Source: Candidatus Roseilinea sp. NK_OTU-006 (lineage in GTDB: Bacteria > Chloroflexota > Anaerolineae > J036 > Brachytrichaceae). Taken from it: a DNA stretch of 64,000 nucleotides. The position numbers were made by a program, and so were the translations under genes. The notes beneath the pieces were generated by a model, which made no database searches, was not told where the DNA came from, and was given only the letters and a program-made list of their open reading frames with translations. The number at the start of each line of letters is the position of its first letter. Position 1 is the first letter of the stretch. The DNA lies in contig NZ_JAAFGM010000008.1 of NCBI RefSeq assembly GCF_012931985.1, forward strand, positions 62,001-126,000, in the 5' to 3' direction. Positions 36,167 to 44,434 of this stretch are shown here, piece after piece.

Positions 36167-38251
36167 ATGAACAACTATCGCAACGCCTGGATCGCCATCA
36201 TCGTGGGCTTGATCTTGATTTGCGCCTGCTTCGGCGCCATGGGCGCCAGCCTGATTTGGATGGCCGCGCGCGTCTTCACGTCTCTAGACTTGCCACCGGA
36301 TCCGGATATTGATAGCCCGCCTGTCACCCAGGTCAAGACGCCCAATCCGCCGATCGAGGTGATCCGCCCAACGCTGCAGCCCGGCGCCGGCGCGTCCGAC
36401 GATCCGATCGAGACCATCACCACCGCCGTGTTGCCCCGCGAGGACCTCGCCGAGCTGGCAATCCGCTTCAAAGGCGTATCGCCGAAGGAAGCCGAGGTCA
36501 GTTGTCCGGCGCTTGCCCCGGCGTATCCGGTCGGCGCGACGCGCACCTTCACTCTGACCAATTCGGACACCGACGAGTTGTTCCAGATCAAAGCGCGCTT
36601 GGAAGAGAAAGGCGAGCACGTTTACATGTGGGTGCAGTATGCGCCCACGCCGGTGCGCTTGAACCAGGATAAGCTGCGCCGCGCGGTCGAGATCTTCGAC
36701 CGCCAAATTTACCCGCGCACGCGCGAGTTCTTCGGCAGCGAGGACTCGCCCGGCGTGGATTGCGACCCGCGCATCCACATTGTGCATGCCCTCAACCTGG
36801 GCCGCACGGTCGGCGGCTATTTCTCCTCGCCCGACAGCTATCCGCGGGCCGTGCGCAGCGACTCGAACGAAGGGCAAATCTTCATCATGCACGCCGCGCG
36901 CGGCTACAACGGATCCGATCCGGCCAGCGAAACGTATCTCAGCACCATCGCCCACGAATTCCAGCACATGATCAGCTTCCACCAGACCCATGCGCCCGAT
37001 CTATGGCTGGAAGAAGGGGCGGCGCAGTTCGCAGAGCGTCTGAACGGCTACGGCGATTCGGTCACGACGGTGTACGACTTTGCCGCGGCGCCGGACACCC
37101 AGCTCAACACTTGGCAAGAGAGCAGCGCCGGCGGCAACAGCGCGCACTACGGCGCAAGCTATCTGTTCTGGTCTTATCTCTACGACCGCTTCGGCGAGGC
37201 GATTCTGCGGACGTTCGCCCGCTCGCCGGAGCGCAGCGCGCGGGCTTTGATGCGGGTGCTGGCCGAGGCCGGCGCAGTGAACCCCGACACCGGACAACCG
37301 CTTACGTTCGAAGCGCTGTTCGCCGATTTCGTCATCGCCAACTACATGAACCGCGAGGCGATCGAGCCGGGGACGAATCGCTACCACTACGCCACGATCC
37401 GCGTGCCGCCGATGGCGACGCGCGCCGAACCGAGCGATCGGGACTATCCATACGCGGTTCGCGCGGGGCTGGCGCAGTTCGGCACCCACTACTACGAACT
37501 GAGCGGAAGCCAACCGACGACGATTGTGTTCACCGGCTCAACGATCGTTTCGGTGCTGCCGACCGATGAAGCCGATGGCGCGTTCTGGTGGTCTAATCGC
37601 GCCGACGCCAGCAACCCACGCCTGACGCGCGAGGTGGACTTGACCGGCGTCACGCACGCCACACTCACCTACCGGGCATGGTATCGGCTGGAGCAGGGCT
37701 ATGACTATGCCTACGTCACCGCCAGCGAGGACGGCGGCCTGACGTGGAAGGTGCTCGCGCCCACCTCGTGCACGACCGACAACCCCCAAAACGCCAACCT
37801 GGGCTGCGGCTACACCGGCCCATCCGGCGGGGCTGAACAGGCCGACGCCCCACGTTGGTTGGATGAGCGTCTCAGCCTGGACGAATTCGCCGGCAAGAAG
37901 ATTCTGCTGCGCTTCGAGATGGTCACCGACGCCGCGATCAATCGCGAAGGGCTGGCCATAGACAATATCGCCATCCCGGAGATCGGCTTCTACGACAACG
38001 CCAGCGCCGATTTAGGTTGGCGGTCGGAAGGGTGGGTGCGCATCGGCAATTGGCTGCCGCAGCGCTGGCAAGTGCAGGTCATCCTCACCGACCGCGACGG
38101 CAAGCGTCGGCTCCAACGCATGACGCTCACCGACAACGCCGGCGCGCTGATGCTCGACTTCGGCGGCACGGTGCACAGCGCCGTGCTGGCCATCTCGCCC
38201 ACGACGCAGGGCACCACCGAGCCGGCTGGATACGAGCTGCAGATCAGGTGA
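36167..38251 (+). CDS. membrane-anchored HExxH metalloprotease-like protein
   Basis: The 694-residue protein starts with a membrane anchor or signal (AIIVGLILICACFGAMGASL, about residues 10-29) and a Pro-rich linker. The zinc motif HEFQHMISFH lies at about residue 263, with WLEEGAAQFAE some 20 residues later providing a likely third ligand, as in gluzincins such as the M30/hyicolysin-like group. The C-terminal half looks like beta-sandwich modules (DLTGVTHATLTYRAWYRLE ... RFEMVTDAAINREGLAIDNI), which resemble domains found with M6 immune-inhibitor-A peptidases. It is probably surface-exposed. The 198-bp spacer before it holds a small hairpin (36100-36122) only. Confidence 0.75.
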   Translation: MNNYRNAWIAIIVGLILICACFGAMGASLIWMAARVFTSLDLPPDPDIDSPPVTQVKTPNPPIEVIRPTLQPGAGASDDPIETITTAVLPREDLAELAIRFKGVSPKEAEVSCPALAPAYPVGATRTFTLTNSDTDELFQIKARLEEKGEHVYMWVQYAPTPVRLNQDKLRRAVEIFDRQIYPRTREFFGSEDSPGVDCDPRIHIVHALNLGRTVGGYFSSPDSYPRAVRSDSNEGQIFIMHAARGYNGSDPASETYLSTIAHEFQHMISFHQTHAPDLWLEEGAAQFAERLNGYGDSVTTVYDFAAAPDTQLNTWQESSAGGNSAHYGASYLFWSYLYDRFGEAILRTFARSPERSARALMRVLAEAGAVNPDTGQPLTFEALFADFVIANYMNREAIEPGTNRYHYATIRVPPMATRAEPSDRDYPYAVRAGLAQFGTHYYELSGSQPTTIVFTGSTIVSVLPTDEADGAFWWSNRADASNPRLTREVDLTGVTHATLTYRAWYRLEQGYDYAYVTASEDGGLTWKVLAPTSCTTDNPQNANLGCGYTGPSGGAEQADAPRWLDERLSLDEFAGKKILLRFEMVTDAAINREGLAIDNIAIPEIGFYDNASADLGWRSEGWVRIGNWLPQRWQVQVILTDRDGKRRLQRMTLTDNAGALMLDFGGTVHSAVLAISPTTQGTTEPAGYELQIR

Positions 38252-38357
38252 CCCGCCGCGCCTCAACGTGCGCCCACCGGGCATCGGCGGCCTGATCGGT
38301 CCCACGCCACCGAACGGGGCGGCAAGGTCGGCGAGTTCAGCTTACACTTTGCATGCA

Positions 38358-39200
38358 ATGAAAATCATCACCTATGAACTCGATGGGCGCGCCGGCGTGG
38401 GCGCATTGCACCCCGACGGCGGCGCCGTGGACCTCACCGAAGCAGGCGACGCACTCGAGATCGCATCCAATCCCCAGGCGCGGGCGCGGGCCGAGCGACT
38501 GATGGCCGACCCTGCGCGCCGGATACCGGCGCCGCTGCGCCTGCGCGCGCCGTTCGCGCCACGCTCCTTCATTTGCATCGGTCTGAACTACATGGATCAC
38601 GTCAAAGAGAGCAACGCGCAGACGCCCGCGCGGCCGGTGGTATTTGCCAAGTTTGCCAACGCCCTGGCGCATCCGGGCGATGCAATCACCTGGTATGCCG
38701 ACGTCACGCAGCAGGTGGACTGGGAGGCCGAGTTAGGCGTGGTGATCGGCAAGCCCTGTTACCGGGTGAGCAAGGAAGAGGCGATGGCCTACGTCGGCGG
38801 CTATACCTGCGTGAACGACGTAAGCGCGCGCGACATCCAGCTCACCGACAGCGCCAAACAGTTTACGCTCGGCAAGACGCTCGATGGCTTTTGCCCGGTC
38901 GGCCCGTGCCTGGTCACCACCGATGAAATCCCCGACCCACAGAACCTGGCCATCCGCTGCCGGGTGAACGGCACGGTGGTGCAGGACTCCAACACGCGCG
39001 AGATGATCTTCGACGTGGCGACGCTGGTGTCGTATCTCAGCAAGTTCATGACGTTGATGCCCGGTGACCTGATCGCCACCGGCACGCCGCCCGGCGTAGG
39101 CATGGGCATGAAGCCTCCCGTATGGCTGAAGGACGGCGACGAAGTCACCGTTGAGATCGAGCGAATTGGCGCCTTGACCAACTTCTGCCGCGTGCGCTGA
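38358..39200 (+). CDS. fumarylacetoacetate hydrolase (FAH) family protein
   Basis: The 280-residue protein is of the FAHD/HpcE type, which hydrolyse or decarboxylate 2-oxo acids such as ureidoglycolate, 5-carboxymethyl-2-oxohexenedioate or acylpyruvates. The metal-binding Glu-Glu-Asp set is present in VDWEAELGVVIG. Other family blocks are CIGLNYMDHVKES, GYTCVNDVSARDIQ, and LMPGDLIATGTPPGVGMG. The exact substrate is unknown. The ATG at 38358 (MKIITYELDG) lies 9 bases after TACACT (38343-38348). A longer N-terminal extension from 38268 is rejected as unlike the family. Confidence 0.92.
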   Translation: MKIITYELDGRAGVGALHPDGGAVDLTEAGDALEIASNPQARARAERLMADPARRIPAPLRLRAPFAPRSFICIGLNYMDHVKESNAQTPARPVVFAKFANALAHPGDAITWYADVTQQVDWEAELGVVIGKPCYRVSKEEAMAYVGGYTCVNDVSARDIQLTDSAKQFTLGKTLDGFCPVGPCLVTTDEIPDPQNLAIRCRVNGTVVQDSNTREMIFDVATLVSYLSKFMTLMPGDLIATGTPPGVGMGMKPPVWLKDGDEVTVEIERIGALTNFCRVR

Positions 39201-39461
39201 GCACAGGGCAGAACGAACGCCGGCGGGGAAGCGCATGGGTTGCAACGCCCGCGTTCAAGCCCACCCTGACCACTTGAGCCGAGACGCCATCGCGCGGGAA
39301 GAACGCGCCCACGCCGAAATATAATTCACCGCACCCAAGCAACACCCGACAAGCGCGATCATCGTCCCAGTCACAAGAAGTCCGGGTTGGGCTGTGGATG
39401 CGCCGGCAAGTTTCGAGTTCGAGCAGGTTGCGTTCAGAAGAACAGCGGGGTGAAGCCGAAG

Positions 39462-40733
39462 ATGAGCAGGGTAAATCGTTGGTTGGTCGGAGTGGGTGTC
39501 GTGACGCTGCTCACGCTCACTGCGTGTGTGGGCAGCCCCAGTTTGGGCAGTCTCTTCAACCGCCGGGTGACTCCGGCTGCGCCGGCGGATGTATCGCCTA
39601 AGGTCGCTGCACAGCTACGGGACTTCGACTTCGTCGCGCAAAGCTTGCGCGAAGCCTATCTCAACGCCGATGCCCTCGACGACAAGTGGCAGATGACCGT
39701 TGACGCCGAACGTTTGAAGATCGCGCAGGGCGATGGCGATGAAGCGCGCTTGGTTGAGAGCTTGCAGAAGATCATTGAAGCGCTGGACGATGAAGAAGTG
39801 ATCATCCTTCCGCCTGCGCAAAGCCAACCGCCATCCGGCGGCTCCGGGACATATTCTGGCATCGGCGTCTTGATTGACCTGCCGCGCGAGGGCAAGGACC
39901 GCCTCTTGGTCTTGGCCGTGTATCCCGATTCGCCGGCCGATCGCGCCGGCATTAAGCCGCACGATGCCATCATCGCCATCGAAGGCGAGCCGGTCACGTT
40001 CGCCAAGCGCGCCGAGTTGATCCCCAAACTGCGCGGCGAGGCCGGCAGCAAGGTCACCATCACCGTGCGCACGCCCGGTCAGCCGCCGCGCGATCTCACC
40101 TTGACGCGCCGTCCGGTCGAGCCGCGCAGCCCAATTCGCTACAAGCGCTTGCCCGATACCAACATCGGCTACATCGCGCCGAATCCGACGCAACTGAGCA
40201 CGATGCGCGCCGACACGGCCAACGCACTGCGCGAACTGAGCGCAGATCGCAACATTGACGGGCTCGTGCTCGATTTGCGCATCATCCGTGGCAACGAATT
40301 CCCACTGGACGAGATGCTCAGCTTGTTCGCAAACGGGCCGGTGGGGGCCGTGCAAACGCGCAGCAAAAAAGAAACGATCGAGATCATCGGGAAGAGCATT
40401 GCCGGCTCTCAAGAAGTGCCGATGGCCGTGCTCGTCAGCGAGCTGACCAGCGGACAAGCTGAGGCGTTCGCCGGCCTCCTACAAGACCTCGGCCGCGCAC
40501 AGATCGTTGGGACGAAGACGAGCGGCCAGGTCGCTCAATTCGCCACGGCCACGCTGCCTAGCTCGCGCCTACGTGTCCAGTTTCCCACCGCCGACTACAT
40601 CAGCGTGAAGAACAACAGTTGGCGCGGCAGAGGCGTGACACCGAACATCCTCTCCGCAGCGGCGTGGGAAGATTTCACGGCCGAGGACGACCCGCACGTT
40701 CAGCAGGCCATCCACGTCTTGACGGCGCCCTGA
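39462..40733 (+). CDS. S41-family (C-terminal processing) peptidase-like lipoprotein
   Basis: The 423-residue protein carries a lipoprotein signal (VVTLLTLTACVGS, Cys about 22), an N-terminal helical part, and a PDZ domain (GIGVLIDLPREGKDRLLVLA ... SPADRAGIKPHDAIIAIEG). The tail-specific protease core includes NIGYIAPN, LVLDLRII and AVLVSELTSGQAEAFAGLL. The Ser after SEL-T is a likely nucleophile. The Lys of the usual TFGKG motif appears replaced (GTKTSGQVAQF), so activity is uncertain. The ATG at 39462 puts the signal peptide at the N-terminus. The 261-bp region before it holds TATAAT (39320-39325) and no gene. Confidence 0.8.
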   Translation: MSRVNRWLVGVGVVTLLTLTACVGSPSLGSLFNRRVTPAAPADVSPKVAAQLRDFDFVAQSLREAYLNADALDDKWQMTVDAERLKIAQGDGDEARLVESLQKIIEALDDEEVIILPPAQSQPPSGGSGTYSGIGVLIDLPREGKDRLLVLAVYPDSPADRAGIKPHDAIIAIEGEPVTFAKRAELIPKLRGEAGSKVTITVRTPGQPPRDLTLTRRPVEPRSPIRYKRLPDTNIGYIAPNPTQLSTMRADTANALRELSADRNIDGLVLDLRIIRGNEFPLDEMLSLFANGPVGAVQTRSKKETIEIIGKSIAGSQEVPMAVLVSELTSGQAEAFAGLLQDLGRAQIVGTKTSGQVAQFATATLPSSRLRVQFPTADYISVKNNSWRGRGVTPNILSAAAWEDFTAEDDPHVQQAIHVLTAP

Positions 40734-40747
40734 TGGGTCTGCCGCGC

Positions 40748-42580
40748 TCAGTTCTTGACCACGGCGCCTTCCGGCGGCGTGAAGTCCGGCCCGTAGCGAT
40801 AGACTGCTTGCCAGGGCACGTACTTGCTCACCACGCGTTCGTTAATTAGCGTCTCGCCGTTGCGCGTGACGACGCGCGTGAAGAAGACCGTCGCACCATC
40901 CACAGCGTAATCCACCTGCTTGGCCTGGCCAGGCGGCACCTCCCCTTCGGTGTCACGTTCGTAGATATCCGGCCCGTGCGGCACGACATCGGTGATTGTG
41001 GCGGAGCTGATCGTCACCTGGCGGCCGTCGGGCGTGCCGTAGAACTTGAAGGTGAGCGTCACACGCGCTGGGTCGTAGATCGTCTCGATCAACAGATGGG
41101 CGTTTGTGTCGTTGATGAACTTGAGGTCGGCGTATGGCGAGAACACCGACGCATCGAAGCCGGGTCCCATGCCGCGCTCGTAGTAGCTGACGCGATAGCC
41201 ATGTGGGTAGCGCTCGATGATGGGAAAGCCGGCACGCAGCGCCGCCTGGTAAGCTGTAGTCGAGACCTGACATACGCCGCCGCCAACGCCCTTCACCGTG
41301 CGATTGCCGACGATGATCAAGCCCTCCTGGAAACCCTCTTTCTCCGACACATCGCCCAGATATTCGTTGAACGAAAAGACCGCGCCAGGCGGTATGACGA
41401 CACCGTTGAAGCGCGCTGCGGCGACCTTCACGTTGTTCAGCCGGGCCGTGCTGGAGCCTTTGAAGTAGGTCGTGGCTTGGGTGATGAGCTGGGTGATGCC
41501 GAGGTCCTGCGCCGTGGCTGTGGCCGGCACCGCGGCCGGCGTGGTGTTGACGACGAGCGTCACAACACGGTGGGCGCTGTGCATGGCTGCTTCCAGCGCG
41601 TCCAGTGTGGCTTCAACATCGAGCGTGCGCGCGTCGCGCGAGGGCGCAATGGCGCGCAACTGGCCGGTGGATGGGTTGAACGCGAACCGCGCATTCTGCG
41701 CTTTCTGCGCTACAGCCTTGCCCAGCGGCTCGACCAGCGCGCGCAGCTTGTCTCGGCGCATCCGCACGGTGATGTTGGCCGGATCATTCGGCGGCTGCTC
41801 AATCAGCACAAAGTCGAGCAGATCCGCTTTGCGGATGCGGAACGCTTCAAGCGGCGGCAAGGGGTTGCCGGCCTCATCCCAGCGCGGCGCCATCACCACC
41901 AAATCGTCGCTCACCATGCGCGCGATAGCGTCGGCCACCGCGGCCACCGAAGCGACCTTTGGCTCGAGCGTCCTGTAAGGTAGCACGATGTCCGTCGGCC
42001 GATGCATCAGCGCCGCCGAGCGGATCAGTTGTACGGCCATGGCCTCATCCAGCTCGCGGCCGACCTGGGACGGCGATGCGCGCGGGACGCCGCCTTCAAA
42101 CTCGAGGCGCGCATCTATGGCCGGTCTCTCGGTCTGCTCGGCCACTTGCCGCACGATGTGCATGATCTCACCGCCGTCCACCCGCACGACGGGCGACACA
42201 TCTATCCCGCGCCACCAAGCCTGGAAGCGCTGGCGGATTTGCGTCAGCAGGTCGCCCTGGCGCCCGACGCTGAGCGCAACGCGCACCGTCTCTGCCGGAT
42301 CGAGGCCAATGCCGAAGTCGGCAGGCCGAAAGACATACTGCTGCTCGGCCGCTTGCACGCGGATGGCCGGCAAATGGAAGTATTGGGATTGGAGTTGCGC
42401 GACGGCGAAAACTTCCTCCGGCGTCATGCCGCTCAGGTCTATGCCCTGCAGGTGCACGCCGGGAAAGACGCGATTCTGGTAGTAGATATGGTGGTAGGCC
42501 AGCGCGCCCACCCCATACGCCAGGCCGACGACCAGCATCGCGAACAACAAGTAAAGCGGTCGGAACAAACTCCTGAGCAT
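40748..42580 (-). CDS. VanW family protein with peptidoglycan-binding-like and G5-like domains
   Basis: The 610-residue protein has one N-terminal membrane helix (LYLLFAMLVVGLAYGVGALA). An extracellular part follows with two PG_binding_4-like modules (for example VFPGVHLQGIDLSGMTPEEV). The VanW domain at about 385-515 includes GVVIPPGAVFSFNEYLG and GVGGGVCQVSTTAYQAALRA. A C-terminal segment resembles a G5 domain (VDYAVDGATVFFTRVV ... INERVVSKYVPWQAVYRYG). This layout is common in Firmicutes, Actinobacteria and Chloroflexota cell-wall proteins of unknown enzymatic role. The ATG at 42580 places the membrane helix near the N-terminus. It converges on the S41 gene. Confidence 0.88.
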   Translation of the reverse strand: MLRSLFRPLYLLFAMLVVGLAYGVGALAYHHIYYQNRVFPGVHLQGIDLSGMTPEEVFAVAQLQSQYFHLPAIRVQAAEQQYVFRPADFGIGLDPAETVRVALSVGRQGDLLTQIRQRFQAWWRGIDVSPVVRVDGGEIMHIVRQVAEQTERPAIDARLEFEGGVPRASPSQVGRELDEAMAVQLIRSAALMHRPTDIVLPYRTLEPKVASVAAVADAIARMVSDDLVVMAPRWDEAGNPLPPLEAFRIRKADLLDFVLIEQPPNDPANITVRMRRDKLRALVEPLGKAVAQKAQNARFAFNPSTGQLRAIAPSRDARTLDVEATLDALEAAMHSAHRVVTLVVNTTPAAVPATATAQDLGITQLITQATTYFKGSSTARLNNVKVAAARFNGVVIPPGAVFSFNEYLGDVSEKEGFQEGLIIVGNRTVKGVGGGVCQVSTTAYQAALRAGFPIIERYPHGYRVSYYERGMGPGFDASVFSPYADLKFINDTNAHLLIETIYDPARVTLTFKFYGTPDGRQVTISSATITDVVPHGPDIYERDTEGEVPPGQAKQVDYAVDGATVFFTRVVTRNGETLINERVVSKYVPWQAVYRYGPDFTPPEGAVVKN

Positions 42581-42769
42581 GGCCTGCACATCATCCACAA
42601 CAGCGCGCGGATGACACGACGGATATTGTATCCCTTTGCGGCTGATCACCGGTGCACTTTTGCGTATATGGGCGAGGCCATATTGCGCACGCCCCTCCGC
42701 GCCAAAAACGCCCCCTGCCAACCCCCTATCGGTATCGGCCAGGCGACGATTCGCGGATGCGGTGGGTGC

Positions 42770-43438
42770 TTAACTTGCCGGCGACATGACCTTCGCCGCG
42801 TGTCGCGCTTCGTCCAGCATGGCGCGGGCTGCAGCAGCCAGCCCGGCCCAGTCGCCCGATTCAATTAAGGAGTTCGGGAGCGCACCGGCGTTCAAGCCGA
42901 CGAGTTGCGCGCCGGCGGCCAGATACGCTTGTGTTTCGCAAGGCTGCACGGCGCCGCTCACCCACAGCGGAATATCGGGCAGCGGTCCACGCACGGCGCG
43001 GATGAAGGCCGGACCGCCGATGGCGCCGGCGGGGAAGACTTTGACCACGTGCGCGCCCAGACGCCAGGCATGCATGATCTCGGTCGGTGTCATGCCGGCG
43101 GGGATGGCGACCACGCCGGCTTCGCGGCTGGGGCGGATGATGTCGGTCTCGCAAATCGGCGAGACGAGGAACTGCGCGCCGACCTCGATGCACCGGCGCG
43201 CTTCGGCGGCGCTGGTCACGGTGCCGGCGCCGATCAACACATCCTCGGGCGCGTCGGCGCACAGGGTTTGGATCACGTCTAGCGCGCCGGGCACAGTCAT
43301 CGTGACCTCCACACAGCGGAAGCCGCCCGCGATCAGAGCGCGCGCCAGCCCCAACGCGCGTTCGGCTTCGGCAACGCGAATGATGGCAACGACTTGCTCA
43401 CGAAAGAGCGCGCGCAGGCGACGTTCGATCAGAAGCAT
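42770..43438 (-). CDS. 2-keto-3-deoxy-6-phosphogluconate (KDPG/KHG) aldolase family protein
   Basis: Class I aldolase, 222 residues, cleaving 2-keto-3-deoxy-6-phosphogluconate or a related keto acid to pyruvate. The core has VVAIIRVAEAERAL, FRCVEVTMTVPGAL (Glu), IGAGTVTSAAEARRCIEVGA, FLVSPICETDII, and HVVKVFPAGAIGG with the Schiff-base Lys. The ATG at 43438 (MLLIERRLRAL) is chosen. The ATG at 43456 coincides with the TACAAT -10 box (43460-43455). It is divergent from the lipoprotein gene at 43511. Confidence 0.9.
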   Translation of the reverse strand: MLLIERRLRALFREQVVAIIRVAEAERALGLARALIAGGFRCVEVTMTVPGALDVIQTLCADAPEDVLIGAGTVTSAAEARRCIEVGAQFLVSPICETDIIRPSREAGVVAIPAGMTPTEIMHAWRLGAHVVKVFPAGAIGGPAFIRAVRGPLPDIPLWVSGAVQPCETQAYLAAGAQLVGLNAGALPNSLIESGDWAGLAAAARAMLDEARHAAKVMSPAS

Positions 43439-43454
43439 GGCGCAATCGGTTGGC

Positions 43455-43500
43455 ATTGTAGCTCGTTTGGCGCGCCGAGCGCGAGCGCATCCCATATAAT
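43455..43500. promoter_or_regulatory. divergent -10 boxes for the aldolase and the lipoprotein genes
   Basis: The minus strand has TACAAT at 43460-43455, 16 bases before the aldolase ATG (43438). The plus strand has a perfect TATAAT at 43495-43500, 10 bases before the lipoprotein ATG (43511). Good -35 boxes are not visible. Both would give very short 5' leaders. Confidence 0.45.
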
Positions 43501-43510
43501 CCAGGCGGCC

Positions 43511-44434
43511 ATGCGCATTCAAAACTGGTGTGCCGCGATGCTGTGCATTGCCCTGGCGGCCTGCGGCACAGCCCCATCGCCGGCGCAACCGTCGGCGGCG
43601 CCAACCGACTCGCCTGGCCAAGGTAAGCCATCAACGACGCCGGCGCCGCGCGCCTACCTGCCCGGGATCGCCATCGAAGGCCGCAAGCGCGTGCTGTTTA
43701 TCAACGGCGACCATATCCCGGAGACCGGCTACCCACACTCGCGCGTGCGCGACGACGGCAGCAAGCCGGAGAGCTTCTCGCGGTTGCGCACTGAGGTGCT
43801 CGAAGGCGATCTGCAGTTATCGGTGGACGAATATATCCTCACGGCCAACACAGCGATCACGCCGACGTTGCTGTCGCCTTACACGTTGGTTGTGCTCGGT
43901 TCCAACAGCCGCCTGCTGGACGCCGGCGAAGTAGCGGCACTGACCGAATACTATGAGGCCGGCGGCCGCATCCTCGTCTATGCCGACTTTCAATACGGCC
44001 CGGACAATTGGGCCAGCGACAACAGCTTCCTCAATCAATTCGGGATTGAGGTGTTCCCCGACAACTTCCAACCGACGACGCAGATCACCGACATTGTGAG
44101 CAGCCACCCCATCATGCAGGGCGTGGCGTCGTTCGCCACCGAAGGCAGCAGCCAATTCCTCCTCAGCGCGGCGCGCCTAAGCGAGCAACAAGTGTTGGCG
44201 AAGTGTTCGCCGCTGGAGCGCAGCGGCTGCGCCTTGCAGCCGGCGGAGCAGGCCAAAATCCGGCCCGGCGATGTGGTCGCTTGCACGTGGGTGCGCGAGA
44301 ACGCACGCGGCGGCAAGCTGGCCGGCACATGCGACCGCAACACCTTTCACAATGGGCCGGGACCCGGCACTGACATTGACGAGTTCGACAACCGCACCTA
44401 TGCGCGCAACCTGTTCCGATGGCTGACGCAGTGA
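43511..44434 (+). CDS. lipoprotein with a GATase/ThuA-like domain
   Basis: The 307-residue protein has a lipoprotein signal (LCIALAACGTAPS, Cys about 19) and a Pro/Ser/Thr-rich linker to about residue 50. Then comes an alpha/beta domain starting RKRVLFINGDHIPETGY. It includes YTLVVLGSNSRLLDAGEVAALTEYYEAGGRIL, the pattern of class I glutamine-amidotransferase-like folds (ThuA, DUF4350) found in secreted proteins, and later SSHPIMQGVASF. No catalytic Cys is evident. The function is unknown. The next gene starts inside its 3' end (16-bp overlap), which suggests co-expression. Confidence 0.7.
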   Translation: MRIQNWCAAMLCIALAACGTAPSPAQPSAAPTDSPGQGKPSTTPAPRAYLPGIAIEGRKRVLFINGDHIPETGYPHSRVRDDGSKPESFSRLRTEVLEGDLQLSVDEYILTANTAITPTLLSPYTLVVLGSNSRLLDAGEVAALTEYYEAGGRILVYADFQYGPDNWASDNSFLNQFGIEVFPDNFQPTTQITDIVSSHPIMQGVASFATEGSSQFLLSAARLSEQQVLAKCSPLERSGCALQPAEQAKIRPGDVVACTWVRENARGGKLAGTCDRNTFHNGPGPGTDIDEFDNRTYARNLFRWLTQ

